Assembly (NCBI GenBank): GCA_947683625.1 | Contig: CANTUR010000680.1 | Coordinates: forward strand, 567,501 to 631,500 | Direction of reading: 5' to 3' | Source: Mallotus nudiflorus | Lineage: Eukaryota; Streptophyta; Magnoliopsida; Malpighiales; Euphorbiaceae | Length of the DNA: 64,000 nucleotides | Shown here: in pieces, positions 11,237 to 24,068 of the stretch | Numbering within the stretch: position 1 is the first letter of the stretch | Layout: each line of letters begins with the position of its first letter | Position numbers and translations under genes: made by a program | Notes under the pieces: generated by a model | The model's input: the letters and a program-made list of their open reading frames with translations, nothing else | Told to the model about the DNA's origin: nothing | The model's database searches: none

Positions 11237-11257
11237 CTATAAAACAAGGTGTTAGTA
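11237..11257 (-). promoter_or_regulatory. Predicted branch point and 3' splice site in element D leader
   Basis: On the minus strand TACTAAC (11257-11251) is followed by ACCTTGTTTTATAG, with AG at 11238-11237. This is a full branch-point consensus at a normal distance from a pyrimidine-rich acceptor, directly before the gag reading frame. Element E has the same arrangement at 53901-53921. Confidence 0.5.
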
Positions 11258-12099
11258 TGATGAATGAGATGCATGTATGCGTGATGCATGTGCTATGCAA
11301 TAAGTAGCAAGTATCAATTAAGTGTACAATATACATCCTTCCAAACTTATTCCTCCCACACACATGTTCAATGGTGAGTCTCTTGTCCTAGGATTTTTTG
11401 CCTTGGTCTTAATATCAACAAGGGATATCAGGGACTGACACATGTGCTAGATCTCTTTTAAAGCAATAAAGCATATAAACAACATTTCTAGGTATAAAGG
11501 TCTAGCCCAATCTTTATTACCCCTAGGGGCTTCAAAAGTATGGGCCTGGACTTTTATAAATAGAAATACCTTATGGCAATAAGCATAGAAATAATATTTC
11601 TATGTATAAAGGTCTAGCCCAATCTTTGCTACCCCAAGGGGCTTCAAACGTATGGGCCTGGACTTTTATAGATAGAAATATCTCATGCTAAAAATCATAT
11701 AAGCAATTTTTGGTAGATCCTAGGGGAAGTAACTAAGCCATTATATAGGGTTAGGGTCCATTAAAAAGTATAAGTTCCCTTAGCAAGATGCCCTCATTTA
11801 GGATTTGAGTTACACGCCAAGGTCAGAGGGGCCTAGTATCCTTTACAAACTCAAGAGAAGACTAACCCTTTTAGGACTTGGGCTACAGACTCTAGTCAGA
11901 TGAGCTTAGTAATCTCTCTTGAAATGAGTTAAGGCTAAGAGTGAGGGTTAGCCAATTTACAACTCCACAAAGCTAGTAAAATTATGGAATCATAAACCAA
12001 TGCCATTGGTTTAATAGGGACATGCAAAATGAATGCAGGAATAAAATAATAATTAATAAAATAACTCTAAAGAACACAAGTAGAATTAGTATCTCTTAT
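11258..12099 (-). other. Leader of element D, with a 112-bp tandem duplication and a conserved 48-bp block
   Basis: The segment is untranslated. A unit containing GGTCTAGCCC occurs twice, 112 bp apart (11499 and 11611; whole duplication about 11484-11700). The 48-bp block at 11346-11393 (minus) is shared without indels with elements B and E. The part next to the primer site resembles the E leader at 53160-53560 in reverse. Confidence 0.7.
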
Positions 12100-12116
12100 C
12101 CCTAGTGAAGTCGCCA
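12100..12116 (-). other. Primer binding site of element D
   Basis: The minus strand reads TGGCGACTTCACTAGGG, one base after the LTR end. Elements E (TGGCAACTCCACTAGGG) and B (TGGTGACTCCAATGGGG) carry the same site. The matching tRNA was not assigned. Confidence 0.7.
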
Positions 12117-12117
12117 C

Positions 12118-14296
12118 TGTACATGGCGAGGTTTAGAGCACGCCTTAGATTTTAGCAACCGTGACACTGTTTGGGCTCAAGATCTTAGGGAGCACACTAT
12201 TATGTCACAAAGTCATAACGTGGAGATAAGGAGTCACCACCCAAGATAATAATTGGGACAAATTGAAAGGTGGTACTCTATTCTCTAAAACAAAGCTAGC
12301 ACCACAACTAGGAAATTCAAGGAACGGAATACTAACTTCTTTCAATCATGTGTTCATTTAGATTTATTTTATGAATTAGTATTTTATTCTCTAATTACAT
12401 GCAATTTTATTTAAACCCTAATTAAACATCCATTTAACCCAAAAGGCAACAGGTCATTCAATTACATGTAAAAATACATATAAAAGGCAGTAATGTCCCT
12501 AAGTTTAAACTAGGTTAATTTTATTAATTAAAATTAACTAATTCTACTTTTTTTTACAAGTGAATTGGATTAAGGATGGACTTACATGTTAATAAGTGAG
12601 CGTAAGTCTATTCATTTTAATTTTAACTAAAAATGGGCCTATAGTCTACAAATTCTTTAAAGAAAGGAATTAATTAGTGGGCCTAATTCTAACTTGATTT
12701 TAATTAAGTGATGTGATCCTAAATCTATTTATTTTAAAAGAAATGAAATTACTGGGCTAAGATATGTCTAAATTAATTTTTGTCAACTTAAAATATGGGC
12801 CTAAGTCTAAATTAACCTAATAGGCCTAAGTTGATTTTTGTTAGTTAATCCGAACTAATTTTTAGCCTATTTTTGTTTAGTGGTTTGGATCCTAATGTGG
12901 GCTTGGGGCCCAAATCATATAAAAATAAGCAAACAAGTCCAAAAACATAAAAAAATTATGAAAACAATCAAATAAAAGATCAAACAAGCAATTAAATTAT
13001 TTATTCTAAAAAACCCTACTTTTAATTAACATGCAACCTAAATTAACCTACTGTCTCCATTTATTTTAATTAGGATTTACCAAATTAACTTAATTTACTA
13101 CTTAATTTTAATAGTGTAAAAAATTAAAGAATATTCACTATTTCCCACTATTAGGATTATTACAACCTACAATACATAAATTAAAATTAATTTAATTACA
13201 ATCTAAAACAAAAGAAAATTAAAAGAATGTATAAATCAAAAATCCTAAATCCTATGGGAGTTTACAAATCTTAATCCATTGTATCATATGGATTCTTTAA
13301 TGTAATCACTGTAAAAATCTCATTTTAACCTCATCTCTAGGGTACCACAAAACATCAATCAAAATAAACAAAAAATATAAAAATTCATCAGTCATGAATG
13401 AATCAAAAATAAAATAAATAAATCAAATAAAAAAAGAAAAAAAGAAAAGAGTAGAAGATGATGTGCAAATGTTATTGGAATGCCTCTTAGATTGGGATTG
13501 TCACCATTTTGAAATTAACTCTATTACTTTTCTTCTTGATTTCCTGGAGTTCAAAAACACAAAGAACGTATTTTCTTCCTTTTGAAAAGGTTTTTTTGAA
13601 ATCTGTAGTATAAAGGTTTTTTTATGTTAATTTTTTTATCTACTTTTTCTCTCTAATTTTTCTTTAACAAACCCTAGCCTCTCTAGTCCCAAACCTGCTC
13701 TCTCTGTCACTTTCCTTTCCTTTTATCCTCAGCTAAAAACTCTCACATGATCATAACACTACTAACCTTTTGCATGATCATAGGAGAGGCAGGATAAAAG
13801 AGTTCTATTTTTCTATTCAAAATAAGAAATCAAGATAAAAGTATTTCAGAAAGAGAAAATACATGTAATGGATGTGTACTATACATGAAAAATATTTAAA
13901 ATAATTTTTTGTTAGAATAAATTAATTTTGGACTAATTAGAAAATAATTTAATACTAAAAAAATAATGGAAAATACAAAAAAATACGAATGTTCGTAATG
14001 CCGATTGGCATTATGCCAATGCCAATCGACATTTGGCTAATGTCGATTGGCATTAGGCTAATGCCAGTCAACATTAGCTAAATGTCAATTAGTCATTTGC
14101 TCAGCAGCCCTGAAAAGTTAAAAATTTTAAAAAAACATTTATAGAATCAAGATTTTGCAATTAGGTCCAAAAACACTATACTTTAGTCCTTGAAATCTCA
14201 AATTTCAGCACTATAGATCAAGTTCTTGATTAATTTTTCATCGTAGGGACTTTCGTCATACTATGCACAATTGTATCATGAAATTGGGTGCTTACA
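12118..14296 (-). repeat. 5' LTR of element D
   Basis: The plus strand begins TGTACATGGCGAGG and ends GGGTGCTTACA, 2179 bp. The primer site lies immediately to its left, which fixes the orientation as minus. Its U5 end matches the other family LTRs over about 150 bp (TTTTAGCAACCGTGACACTG and onwards). Near the U3 start it carries five 21-bp palindromic units (13997-14101). Confidence 0.85.
13997..14101. repeat. Five 21-bp palindromic tandem units in the U3 of the D LTR
   Basis: Five consecutive 21-bp units start at 13997, 14018, 14039, 14060 and 14081. Each has a core related to the palindrome AATGCCGATYGGCATT. They lie about 195-300 bp from the U3 end of the LTR. Confidence 0.85.
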
Positions 14297-15290
14297 AACA
14301 CGATGCAGTTTGGGTGATTGTTGATCAACTCACTAAATTAACTTACTTTTTACTTATGAAAGTGAGTTACCCACTAGATAAACTTACTAAAATCTATATA
14401 AAAGAAGTGGTAAGATTTCATGGTGTTTCATTTTTTTATTGTATTATACTGGGATCTAAGATTTACATTTAGATTTTGGCCAAATTTGCAGCATGCTTTG
14501 GGTACTAAGTTAAGGTTTAGTATAACTTTTCATCCTTAAATAGATGGTCAATCATAGAGGATAAGCCAGACATTAGAAGACATGCTTCAAACATGTGTGA
14601 TGGAATTACAGGGTAGCTGGGATAAACATCTATCGTTGATGGAATTTTCCTACAACACCTTTCATTCTAGTTTAGGAATGACACCCTATGAAACACTATA
14701 TTGTAGGAAGTATAAAATTCTAGTTTGTTAGGATGATGTTGGGGAAAGATAATTAGTTGGTCCAAAAATTATGCAAATGATAATAGAGAAGATTTAGTTA
14801 ATTCAAGATCAACTAAAAGAAGCCCTAAATAGACAAAAGAGCTATGAAAACTTAAAAAGGGAACCGATTGAATATGCTATGGATGACAAGGTCTTCCCAT
14901 AGATTTTACCTTGGAAAGGAATCTTACAATTTGGTAAAAGGGGAAAACTAATCCCTAGGTATATTGGTCCATATAAGGTGATTGAGAGAGTTGATCCAGT
15001 AGCCTATAAGTTGGCCTTATCTAAAGAATTTTCTCAAATTCATAATGTTTTCCACGTGTCAATGTTGAGGAGGTATAGGAGTGATCCTAGTCACCTTAAA
15101 GAAAACTTATCTTATAAAGAAGAGCCAGTTGCAATTATTGCTAGGGAAACCAAGGTGTTGAGAAATAAAATCATACCTTTGGTGAAAGTGTTATGCAAAC
15201 ACTATGGGAGAGAGGAAGCTACTTAAGAGTGAGAGGAAGACATGAGAAACTAATACCCTCATTTGTTTTTACCCAATTTTGAGGATAAAA
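14297..15290 (+). pseudogene. Element F integrase core and C-terminal (chromodomain-type) region
   Basis: The frame reads DAVWVIVDQLTKLTYFL, YPLDKLTKIYIKEVVRFHGV, then, through stops, the equivalents of FHPQTDGQSERTIQ and of FSYNNSFHSS. From 14978 to 15226 an open stretch reads RVDPVAYKLALSKEFSQIH, NVFHVSMLRRY and later KVLCKHYGREEAT, the linker and chromodomain-like end of chromovirus integrase. Integrase inserts the cDNA copy; the chromodomain steers it to chromatin. At least ten stops are present. The ORF start at 14263 lies in the D LTR and is an accident of the junction. Confidence 0.85.
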
Positions 15291-15300
15291 TTTTCTAAGG

Positions 15301-15380
15301 TACTCTAACTCTACATATATTTGCATTCATTAAACATTACATGTGCATACTATACATTGATTAAATTTAACTATACGTTA

Positions 15381-15443
<63 letters not shown>

Positions 15444-18099
15444 AAAGAACTCTATTGTAGCAAATGATTATCCTTGACTGAACAATTAAAAGCTTGAGGA
15501 TTTATAAGTAACTTAAGCATTTCATTAAGGATAAAAAGGATTATTTTACATATTATTTAATTATGTTTTTGGATATGTTATGAGGAGCCACCATTAATAG
15601 AAAGAAAGAAAGTAAGAAAAGAAAAGCGAAGAAAAGAAAAGGAGAAAAGTTAGCTGATTCATTTCCTCTTATATTAATGATTTTTCAAACAAAATTGAAG
15701 ATCTAAAGTACAATTAATTCTATAATCTTAATCCTAAGAGACTTTAGTGATTTATTTAGTAAATAATTTTAGTATTTTGTTTTATTTAATTTAGGGTTCT
15801 TAAGTTGTTGAATTCGAGTTTAATAAGTCTGGTTATCAGCCTCTATAATTTGATCATATCTTAATCTAGAGTACTTTATATTAAGTGTTATTTGATGATC
15901 TAGAACCTTTGAAGAATTATCTAAAATTTTTTCTCTTTGAGTTTCTGATTCAATCTCTACTTTAGGGTAATAAAAGAAAATATTTTATTGCTCAGACTGT
16001 CAGTTTCTTTAAGCTAGTTATAATTCATTATATATAACTATATTTGTGGGAGTCCAATCGGTGAAAAATTTTTATAACATGTTTTAGACATATATATCTA
16101 CGATTGATTAAAATTTTAGTTCAAAATTCCTTTTAAAATTTTTAAATTCAGCTCTAAAAGCGGCTATTCTGATAATGTGAACTAGGTTTATAGAGTTTAT
16201 AAGTTAAAACTGGTCTAGATACTTTTCATATATCTTGAGCTAGAAAACTCAAAATTAACTTTAGTTTAAGTATAAAAAAATTAAAAGAGTTTTCTAAACT
16301 TTATAGTTTTGATCCAAAGCTGATTATATGTGAATAGTGGACTAATAGACTTGTACTTTTTATTGCTTAATCTATTTGAGTAATTGAACTACTTGTAATA
16401 CCACCTTTATAATTTTATTTGTGGTTATCAAATGGAAGTGAAATATTTTTCAAAGTTACTAAACACAAAGACCTAAGGTTGGTTAAAATTTAAGGTTAAA
16501 ATTCATTTTCTACAAGTCAAAGCAATTTTTCAAATATAAGCTCAAAAACAACCCTTGTAGAGTTAAGTTAATTTGCATATTTTGTATATAGTTTGGGGCT
16601 ACATGGTTAGGTAAGCACATGAGATTGTTATGTTGATGATTTATAAATGAAATTGCATATGTTAGGTGCTAGAAAAGGCAAGGGAAGTGCAGGTGCAAGT
16701 TAAGCAAATTCGGTGAATCAAGTTTGTGTGTTTATAGGCTATTTTGGTCAGTAGATGTTCAAGCTCTTCTAATATTTTTATATCAGAATTTTTAATGAGC
16801 TTTTTAATGTTGTTTTATGAACTTGATTTGATTTATTGAAATTGATTTAATTCAGCTTGTTGTTACTTGAATTATTCAAGCTTTGAAATAATGAAAAGGT
16901 TTCAAATTCACAAGTTTAAAGTGATACTACATTATGCCTTTTATTTTGTAAGCTGAATGAGATTTATTTTAGTTACTTGATGATTTGAGATTATTTTGGA
17001 TACTCAATGATTTAAATGAGATTATAATCATTTTGATTTTATTCCTTTGAATTTTAATAAGAAGTGGTTTAATTTGTAATATTATGATGAGCTATAAATA
17101 TGATAGAATGGTTTTAATTAATTTGGATGAAATGATATTTGTTTTGTGCATTACCTCCTTATATGAGATGTATGAATGTATTGAGATGATATATGCATAT
17201 TTGAAATTGTGTTGGTTGTTATTGCACAATAAACAACAGAGCACTTGATTATAGGATGGTGAAGGAAGAAGGGTCATTTCGTGCTAATGTAGTTGAAGGG
17301 TTAGCCTTCAAGTGTGCTTAAAGAGTGAGTTCATGATGGCCTGTATGTTATCGTTAAGTTGTGATGCTTGTTATAGGGATGGTTAGTACAAATGAAAGGT
17401 TGTATTGATATCTACAAAGGCACATGTTTCAGTTGACTGAGCTTTGAATATGTTTGAAAGTAAGATTGAATTGGATATTTTGAGTGAATGATAATTTGAT
17501 TATTAAAAGCTTTTGTATATTAATTTTAGATGTTTATTATATTTAATTTAGCTAAACTATTTTATGCTTGTAACATGTATTCATTGAGTATTTATGTACT
17601 CATTTTACTATGTTTTATAAAAATTTCAGATATCAGGGTTTAATAGTTAGTGAATGAAGTTGAGTGAGTGTTGATAGAAGTTTCAGAATAAGGTTGGCCA
17701 ACGTCCTCATTAGAGTAGCCTTTTTCCTTTATTTCTGAAGATTATTGTATAAGTGTTGTAAAACATTGGTGGTTAAGCCATATTTAAAAATTTAATATTT
17801 ATATTATCCAATTATTTTTGTATGTATTTCACTATTCATAAATAGTATTTCACTGTTCATAAATACATATTTTACTATTAATAAAATAGTATTTCACTAT
17901 TCAAAAAATATAGGTAGTATTTTAAAAGTTCTTATTCTCTAAATATAAAGTATGTATAATACTAAACTTTTATAAGAGATAAATTTTGAATCCTCTTGCA
18001 AATATAATGATATTATAATAAAAATTGATTAAATTGAACAATTTTTTTAGTGATTGGTTTTAAATATCCATCTCGGGCTATGTGAGACGAGGTGTGACA
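15301..18099 (+). repeat. 3' LTR of element F (left end approximate)
   Basis: The region is AT-rich and non-coding, about 2.8 kb, comparable with the 2.94-kb solo LTR next to it. It ends CTCGGGCTATGTGAGACGAG and then GTGTGACA, the usual 3' end of Tekay-like LTRs. The start is placed just after the pol reading frame; the expected TGTAATA-type start and polypurine tract are not seen and may be deleted. Confidence 0.55.
15384..15441. repeat. (TA)n microsatellite
   Basis: An uninterrupted TA run of about 58 bp lies near the start of the F 3' LTR. Confidence 0.97.
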
Positions 18100-18308
18100 A
18101 AGAAAATAAAATAGGAAGAAATACTTAGGAGCAAAATCACTACATGTTAAAATTTTCCTTAGGTGTAATCTTCCTTTGTAATCTTACTTTTTTGCAAGCT
18201 AAATTTTTATATATTCTTAACTGATAATGTTCAATTTTTAAAAAAGTGTAGTTGTACATTTCATCTTTGTTATGAACATGAATTTCACTATAACCAATCA
18301 TAGGAAAT
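18100..18308. other. Short AT-rich spacer
   Basis: A 209-bp sequence lies between the two chromovirus LTRs. No features were recognised. It may be original flanking DNA of either insertion. Confidence 0.5.
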
Positions 18309-21249
18309 TGTTATAACCCAAATTTTTTATAAATTATGAAATTAATTTTTGGGATTTGCAGTGTTGATAAATTTTATATTAATTTGTTATATTATGGTTA
18401 TTTTGTGAAATTAAATTAAATTCAAGTGTTATTATTTACTTTATTATATTATGGTGGTATTATTATTAATTTGAAATTTAAAATTAAAATTTATTGTTAT
18501 ATATTATTTAATATTATTATTATTTGTAAATTATGTTAGTGTGGTGTATTTTAATATTGTGCTAAGAATTTTTATATACAATTGTTCTAATAAAATAAAT
18601 AAATAAAATAAAATAACTTTTTTTATACAAAAACATTTTTTTTCTTTTCTTTTTCCCTCTCTCTCTTTTTTCTTTCCTCTCTTTCTTTTCTTTTCCCCTC
18701 TCAGTTCCCTCCACGCAGTAGCCCCTACACAAAATGAACCAGCAACCCCATGGCACCGTTTGATCACCTTGCCATCGTGTGTGCCCTCACCACCAGCAAT
18801 AGTGACGACGACTTCTTCACCTTTACGGTTCGACGAGCTCTTTTCTTCTCTCCTCTCTTCAATTTCATTTCTTGTTGAAACTTCTTCTCCTCAATGGTGT
18901 CTATTCCAGTAATCTCAAGTCAAGCTCCATAGCTCATTCTCTTCCTCTTGATGTGGGCTTTGATTCCCCTAAGGTGATTTCCCTAAACAACTTTGAATTT
19001 AACTCCAATTATGTTGATTTGATTATAGGGTTCATATATTTGATTTGTTGATTTTGAGTTTAATTAGTTTGATTCATGTTAAATTGGCTGTGGATTAGTT
19101 AAATTGAAGTTTTAAGCTTTCAAAAAATGTATTTAGATTCGATTTTGGAGATAGTTGCGATTTAGGCACTATTTCAAGCTCGGTTACTGTTCATAGGTGT
19201 TGTTCTTGGCTCAAAAATGTCTTTTATTTTTAATAAATTCTACTAATTATTTTAAGCATATTTTATGAAGAAAGTTTATTAAAATTATGCATTGAATATT
19301 TATTATGAATTTTCAAATGTTTACGTAAAAATTTGATTTTTGGAAAAATTAGTAATTGAAATTATTGTTAATTGGTATGTTTTGGATAATTTTTTAGTAA
19401 TAAATAGTATTAAAATAATTTTTATGAATTATTTACTATTTTTAGCTAATTAATAATAATTTCCAGAAATAGATTTGAATAATTGTTTTATCTATTATTT
19501 TTATGATTAAATGAATTTTTCGTTATTTTTATTATTATATACTTGGGCAATTTAAATAATTATTGGTAATTTAAGCTATTTGATTTCGAATATTTGAAAA
19601 ATGGGTTTTATTAATATTATTTAATTATATTTGAAATTTTATTATTTATTTTGAAAATAAATATCTTTGATGCTTTTATTATTAAAATAAATTGAATTGT
19701 GGTAATTTATGATTTTTATGAGTTTTGGTGAATTATTAGTATTTATTATTATTTTATTGATTTTGATTCTATTGGTTATCGATTGGGCAATAATTGTAGT
19801 TCAGGGGCCCAACCCGAGAAGTTGAGTTTTGTGAATATTTGAAGTGTGTTTGCATATAGGATCGACTCTATTTTTAGTAAAGAGTCATTCATTTTATAGA
19901 GGAGACTCTACCAAATTTTAGTTAGAATTCTCATAAAATGTGACATCGGGTCAGTCTTGAGTTTTAATTTTTTGTCGAGTCGTGTCCTAAATTGAGTCAT
20001 TTTTCAGAAATTCTAGAAGTATTAAATTATGATTTTGATTCTAATATATTATTGTTGTTATTATTTTCCTTAGTTGCTCCATAAGTTAGGCTTATAAGAC
20101 CGGGCTAGCTAAGCCAAGGTAGAGGAGCACACTTGAACTATGACTTATTATTATATGTACACATTGCATGTAGGAAATATATTGTGAGCATCCATATTTT
20201 GAATAAATATGAATTTCATTATGCTTTAATTCATTAATTGTTATTATTTTGATTATTTCGAATATATATATTTTCATGTGATTATTAAATTATGAAAATG
20301 GATGTTTTTTATATTTTATGGTGAATTTATTTACTTTAATTTATGAAACAACATTTTGGAGAATAGTTGTAGAATATGCCAACTAGTAGGTCACACTAGG
20401 GCCGTTGTGCAACAGTACACTAGAAATTAGGATATGAACTTTGATTGATTGCAAATATGGAAATAACGATTATGGTGAATGATGGATAAAGGGGTGTGAC
20501 TATGGATCCTCGATTGACTTGTAGCGTACTTAGGGCCAGTTAGCACCAGAAGTGGAATTGTTGATCCTCGGTTGACCCTTTTTGTACTAAGGGCTAGTCC
20601 ACTGCCAAAAAGTTGGATAAATAATATTTTTGCAGTTATGGAAAGCCTGTTGGATAGTGAATTACAGTGATCGAGGTTACAAAAAAATTTAGGGATTCTG
20701 ATTGAGGTTACATTTATTTTTATAATAAAAATGGATTTCAAGCATTTATATGAAATGCATGTATATATATTGAATAAATATAAATCTATTATTATACTGA
20801 TACTTGAGTCTCTATGTTTTTAGGTTACATGTATATATATAATAATAATTCACTTGGTGAGGTCTAACCTCTCTCAAATATTTTTTCAAGATCTTGTACT
20901 TTAGACCTCCACATCAATTCTATTCACCAGACTCTTTCTTCACCAGCCGATATGTAAACTTTGAACTAATACATTTCTTATATTTTAGTAAATGTTGCAG
21001 TAACAGTGTATCTTGTTGTAGTATCTGTTATGTTTTAGATTGAGATTCTATATTTGAATAATTGTATTAATATATTTTATTATATTATGTTATAAGGATT
21101 TATTTTATATTATTTAAAGTTTTAAATGGATGATGTACTTTGTGATATGTTGCATGAGTTTTTATTTTTAAGGCTTGCTACAGGTTCCGGATTCATGAGA
21201 ATTCCCATTCCCTAGAGCTGGTCATGATTCCTTAGTTTGGGTTGTGACA
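18309..21249 (+). mobile_element. Solo LTR of a chromovirus-like element
   Basis: It starts TGTTATAACCC and ends GGGTTGTGACA, which are inverted matches of each other, giving a 2941-bp LTR. The flanks are GAAAT and AAAAA, so a target duplication is at best 3 of 5. A 58-bp partial duplication marked GATCCTCG at 20505 and 20563 lies inside. The last 400 bp resemble 1-716. The pyrimidine-rich stretch around 18640-18720 gives spurious lysine/arginine-rich ORFs on the minus strand. Confidence 0.75.
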
Positions 21250-21531
21250 AAAAACTTCACAATCAATCATGCTGACTATTTATAAAACACCTTATATAAC
21301 TACAGGCTAATTTATACTATCAAACTCATGTCTTCCATTGCCTAATTCTTAATTCAAATTGTTTTTTTATGGAAAATAAAAGTGATATAACATTAGTTAT
21401 AAGTAATTTAATAATTTCATGACTATTTTTTTATAGGCCAAAAAAATAAAGCGAAAATGATCATATTAAATTTATTTTGTATATATAGAGGTATAAAAAT
21501 AAATATAAACTAAATAAAATAAAACTATAAT
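21250..21531. other. AT-rich spacer
   Basis: 282 bp lie between the solo LTR and the LTR of element B, with no recognisable content. The last five bases, ATAAT (21527-21531), would be one copy of the target duplication of element B; the other is lost with the truncated right LTR. Confidence 0.5.
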
Positions 21532-23360
21532 TGTAGGCGATAGAGTTTAGCGTGTGCCTAAGTGTTTGGCAACCATGAAACTATGTGGGCTCGAGGCCCA
21601 CTAAGAAATATGAAATAGGTCATAAAGCCTACTTGGACATGGAGATGCCACCCGGGTAAAAGCCGAGAAATATTGTTCAACAATTGGATCCTATAGAGGT
21701 TCCCAGAAGCCGATATCAGAGATTGGGTTTGAAAACTAGGTATAGGGTTTTGGAATGCCCACCCAACCTTAATGTTGGGCTCCATTTGTGTTTTGTGTTT
21801 TATTACCTTTAATTGTTTAATTATTTCCTTATTTACATTTAAAATTGCACTTGCCTCCATCCACTTTCCATTTTTTACAATTAAGTCCAAGTTTGCACAT
21901 TAATCAAATTTCCATGCTTATAGCTCGAAATTCAATATAAATAATACAAATAATAATAATTTACAACCATACAAATGAATGGGGAAAGGATTAAGGATTA
22001 CAATGCTTTATTCAAAGAAATGTAAAATAAACCAAAAGTAAACAAGCATTGAACTATGCATAAATATAAATAAAAGGGGAAGAGAGTTAGGGGCTAGATT
22101 GGCTGATCAAGATCATTATGATTCCCTATAATACACAAAATATTAATTTCTAGAAACATGTAAAATCTTACAAAAGGAACCATCAAGTCAATTCATAAAT
22201 AGAATGCTAATAAAGATGGCAAATACTTAAATGTTGACCAAATAAAGTAATAAACATGATCATATAAAGAAAAATAAAAATACAAAAGCATGGAAATGTG
22301 AATCATACATAGGCTATAAAGATCATTAAGGCAAATTGCACAAGACTCTGTCATAGTGGCTTTCACTTTATTGTAGAGAGGTGATGCCTTTTCTAATCAA
22401 CAGGCATAAAAGATTTTGAAAAGAGCTAAAAATTTCAATCTTAAGTAAAGAATATCTCATGCAAATAACACAAACTTACAACGACATTTAATACTTTAAT
22501 AGATCATGTTGAGAACATGGCATGAGGTGATCAAAGGAAACAAGAAGTATATGAACAAGCAAGTAAACAAAGAATTATACAAATCTATAAATCTAATATT
22601 GAAAAGAAGTGAAGATCATTATTGATATATGAGATATTAATCCAAAATAGTTAGCCTCAAAGATTGTTTAATGTTGATCTCCACTCAAAATGTAAGATTT
22701 CACCTTCTTCTTTTTAAGAAATGGACCTTCAAGTAAGGTCTTTCCCTTTATCCTTCTCAAGGGTGTTTTTCCCTCTTTTTCCTAGAGCCCCTTCTCTCTA
22801 AAAACTCTCTTTTTTTTAGTTGATAATGAGTGCCTCTTTTTTTTATTTCCTCTAACCCCTTTTACACTGGCCATCCTTATTCCCCCAAGACACTCCCCTC
22901 TCTTTCTTCATGATGTGAACACTTTTCAAGCCCCCTTTTTGCCTTAAAAATCCACCATTTATGCTCAAGGTTCAAAGGGATAAAATTTGGGCTCACCCAC
23001 TTACTTCTCATTATCATTTCTTGATTTTAATTCTATGTAAGTGGACTGATGAAGAGGGGTCACCTCATCGAAGAGGTGATCACCTCATTGATGAGGTGAT
23101 CGCCTTAATGGCCCTGGCAGCTATTTTTAAATTTTGGCTCAAGTGGGCTTTAGGCTTGGATTTGCATAGGTTTGGACTCTTAGGTCCATTCTCAAGCAGA
23201 TTTGAGACTCCCTTACATTCAAGATTCATATTTTCTCATCATTGAGCTTCATTGTGGGCCAATCAAACTAAGCATCCACAGCTCACCCCCTATCGTGGGC
23301 CGATCAAACTGAGCACCCACTATTCACCCTTATCGTGGGTCGATCGAATCAAGTGTCTAT
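21532..23360 (-). repeat. 3' LTR of element B (right end approximate)
   Basis: It begins TGTAGGCGATAGAG at 21532 and is matched by 28618-29137 over its first ~500 bp (for example GTGGGCTYGAGGCCCACTAA and the TTTAATTGTTTAATTATTTC phrase). The other end is set near the last of three ~41-bp repeats; no clear CA terminus next to a polypurine tract was found. A perfect palindrome lies at 23078-23101. Confidence 0.7.
23078..23101. repeat. Perfect palindrome in the B LTR
   Basis: GATCACCTCAT, a TG spacer and ATGAGGTGATC form 11-bp perfect arms. A second imperfect copy of the arms (TCACCTCATCGAAGAGGTGA) precedes it at 23060. Its distance from the U3 end matches that of the 21-bp palindromic units in related LTRs. 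Confidence 0.9.
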
Positions 23361-23375
23361 AGTTTGCCCCTGATT
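23254..23375. repeat. Three tandem ~41-bp units
   Basis: Units start with GTGGGYCGATC-like sequence at 23254, 23295 and 23335 (spacing 41 and 40 bp). They lie at the U3 end of the B 3' LTR or just outside it. Confidence 0.8.
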
Positions 23376-23509
23376 TTTTAAAAAACTAAATGCATGCAAT
23401 GACAATTTTTTGAAAAATCACATGCACAACATAAGAAAATGATAAACAACACATCTGAATTCCAACTTACACTTGAGAGATTAATTCTTCAATCTTGAAA
23501 TCTGATTAT

Positions 23510-24068
23510 GATCGTTGGGTTTTCCTAGCCCTATTAGCCACTTATTAATATTTGGTAAATTATTTGAAAATGATCACCTTCAGGTTTTTCTAGTCCAATA
23601 CAAAACTTAACAAACTCTCGAGTTTTCCTGGCCTGATCATCACTTAACTGACACAAACACTCTTAGGTTTTCCTGGCCCGATCGTCACTTGATTAAAACA
23701 TAGACTCTTAGGTTTTCCTGGCCTAATATATCACTTAACTAAAACACAGACTCTTGGGTTTTCCTAGCCTGATCTCCATTCAACTAAAATAAAGACTCTT
23801 GGGTTTTCCTGGTCCAATTATCACTCTACTGAAATGAAGACTCTCAGGTTTTCCTGGCTCAATTGTCACTTAACTGAAATGAAGACTCTCGAGTTATCCT
23901 AGCCTAATCATCACTCAATTAAAATGAAGACTCTTAAGCTTTCTTAGCTTGATCATTGCTTAATTAAAACACAAACTTTTAGGCTTTCCTATCCTGATTG
24001 CCATTCAATTGAAGCATAAACTCTCAGATTTTCCTTGCCCGATCATCACTCAATTAAAACATAGACTT
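23510..24068. repeat. 45-bp tandem array, about 12 copies
   Basis: The phrase ACTCTYRGGTTTTCCTGGCC recurs at 23614, 23659, 23704, 23750, 23795, 23840, 23885, 23930, 23975, 24020 and 24065, i.e. 45 bp apart with one 46. Units differ by several substitutions but hardly by length. Stops occur in every frame of most units, so it is not a repeat protein. It lies in the 3' untranslated part of element B. Confidence 0.93.

Larger units (their letters stand above)
11043..14296 (-). mobile_element. Element D: 5' end of a gypsy retrotransposon (LTR, primer site, leader, gag start)
   Basis: Read on the minus strand from right to left: 5' LTR 14296-12118, primer site, leader with two conserved blocks shared with elements B and E, then the start of gag, which stops at 11043. 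Everything after the first ~65 codons of gag is absent. The LTR belongs to the same family as those at 44854, 51016, 54764 and 61694. The right flank cuts into the chromovirus integrase of element F. Confidence 0.75.
14297..18099 (+). mobile_element. Element F: chromovirus (Tekay/Del-like) integrase tail and 3' LTR
   Basis: The left part is cut by the LTR of element D at 14296. What remains is the integrase core and C-terminal chromodomain region, followed by a long non-coding stretch that ends in GAGGTGTGACA at 18099, a terminus typical of this group. No target duplication can be read because the left end is missing. Confidence 0.7.

Noticed and set aside
18531..18767. Minus-strand Lys/Arg/Glu-rich ORFs
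   Set aside because: They derive from a pyrimidine-rich stretch in the solo LTR and overlap each other in two frames.
21250..21531. Possible target duplication of the solo chromovirus LTR
   Set aside because: Flanks GAAAT and AAAAA agree at only 3 of 5 bases in A-rich DNA, too weak to call.
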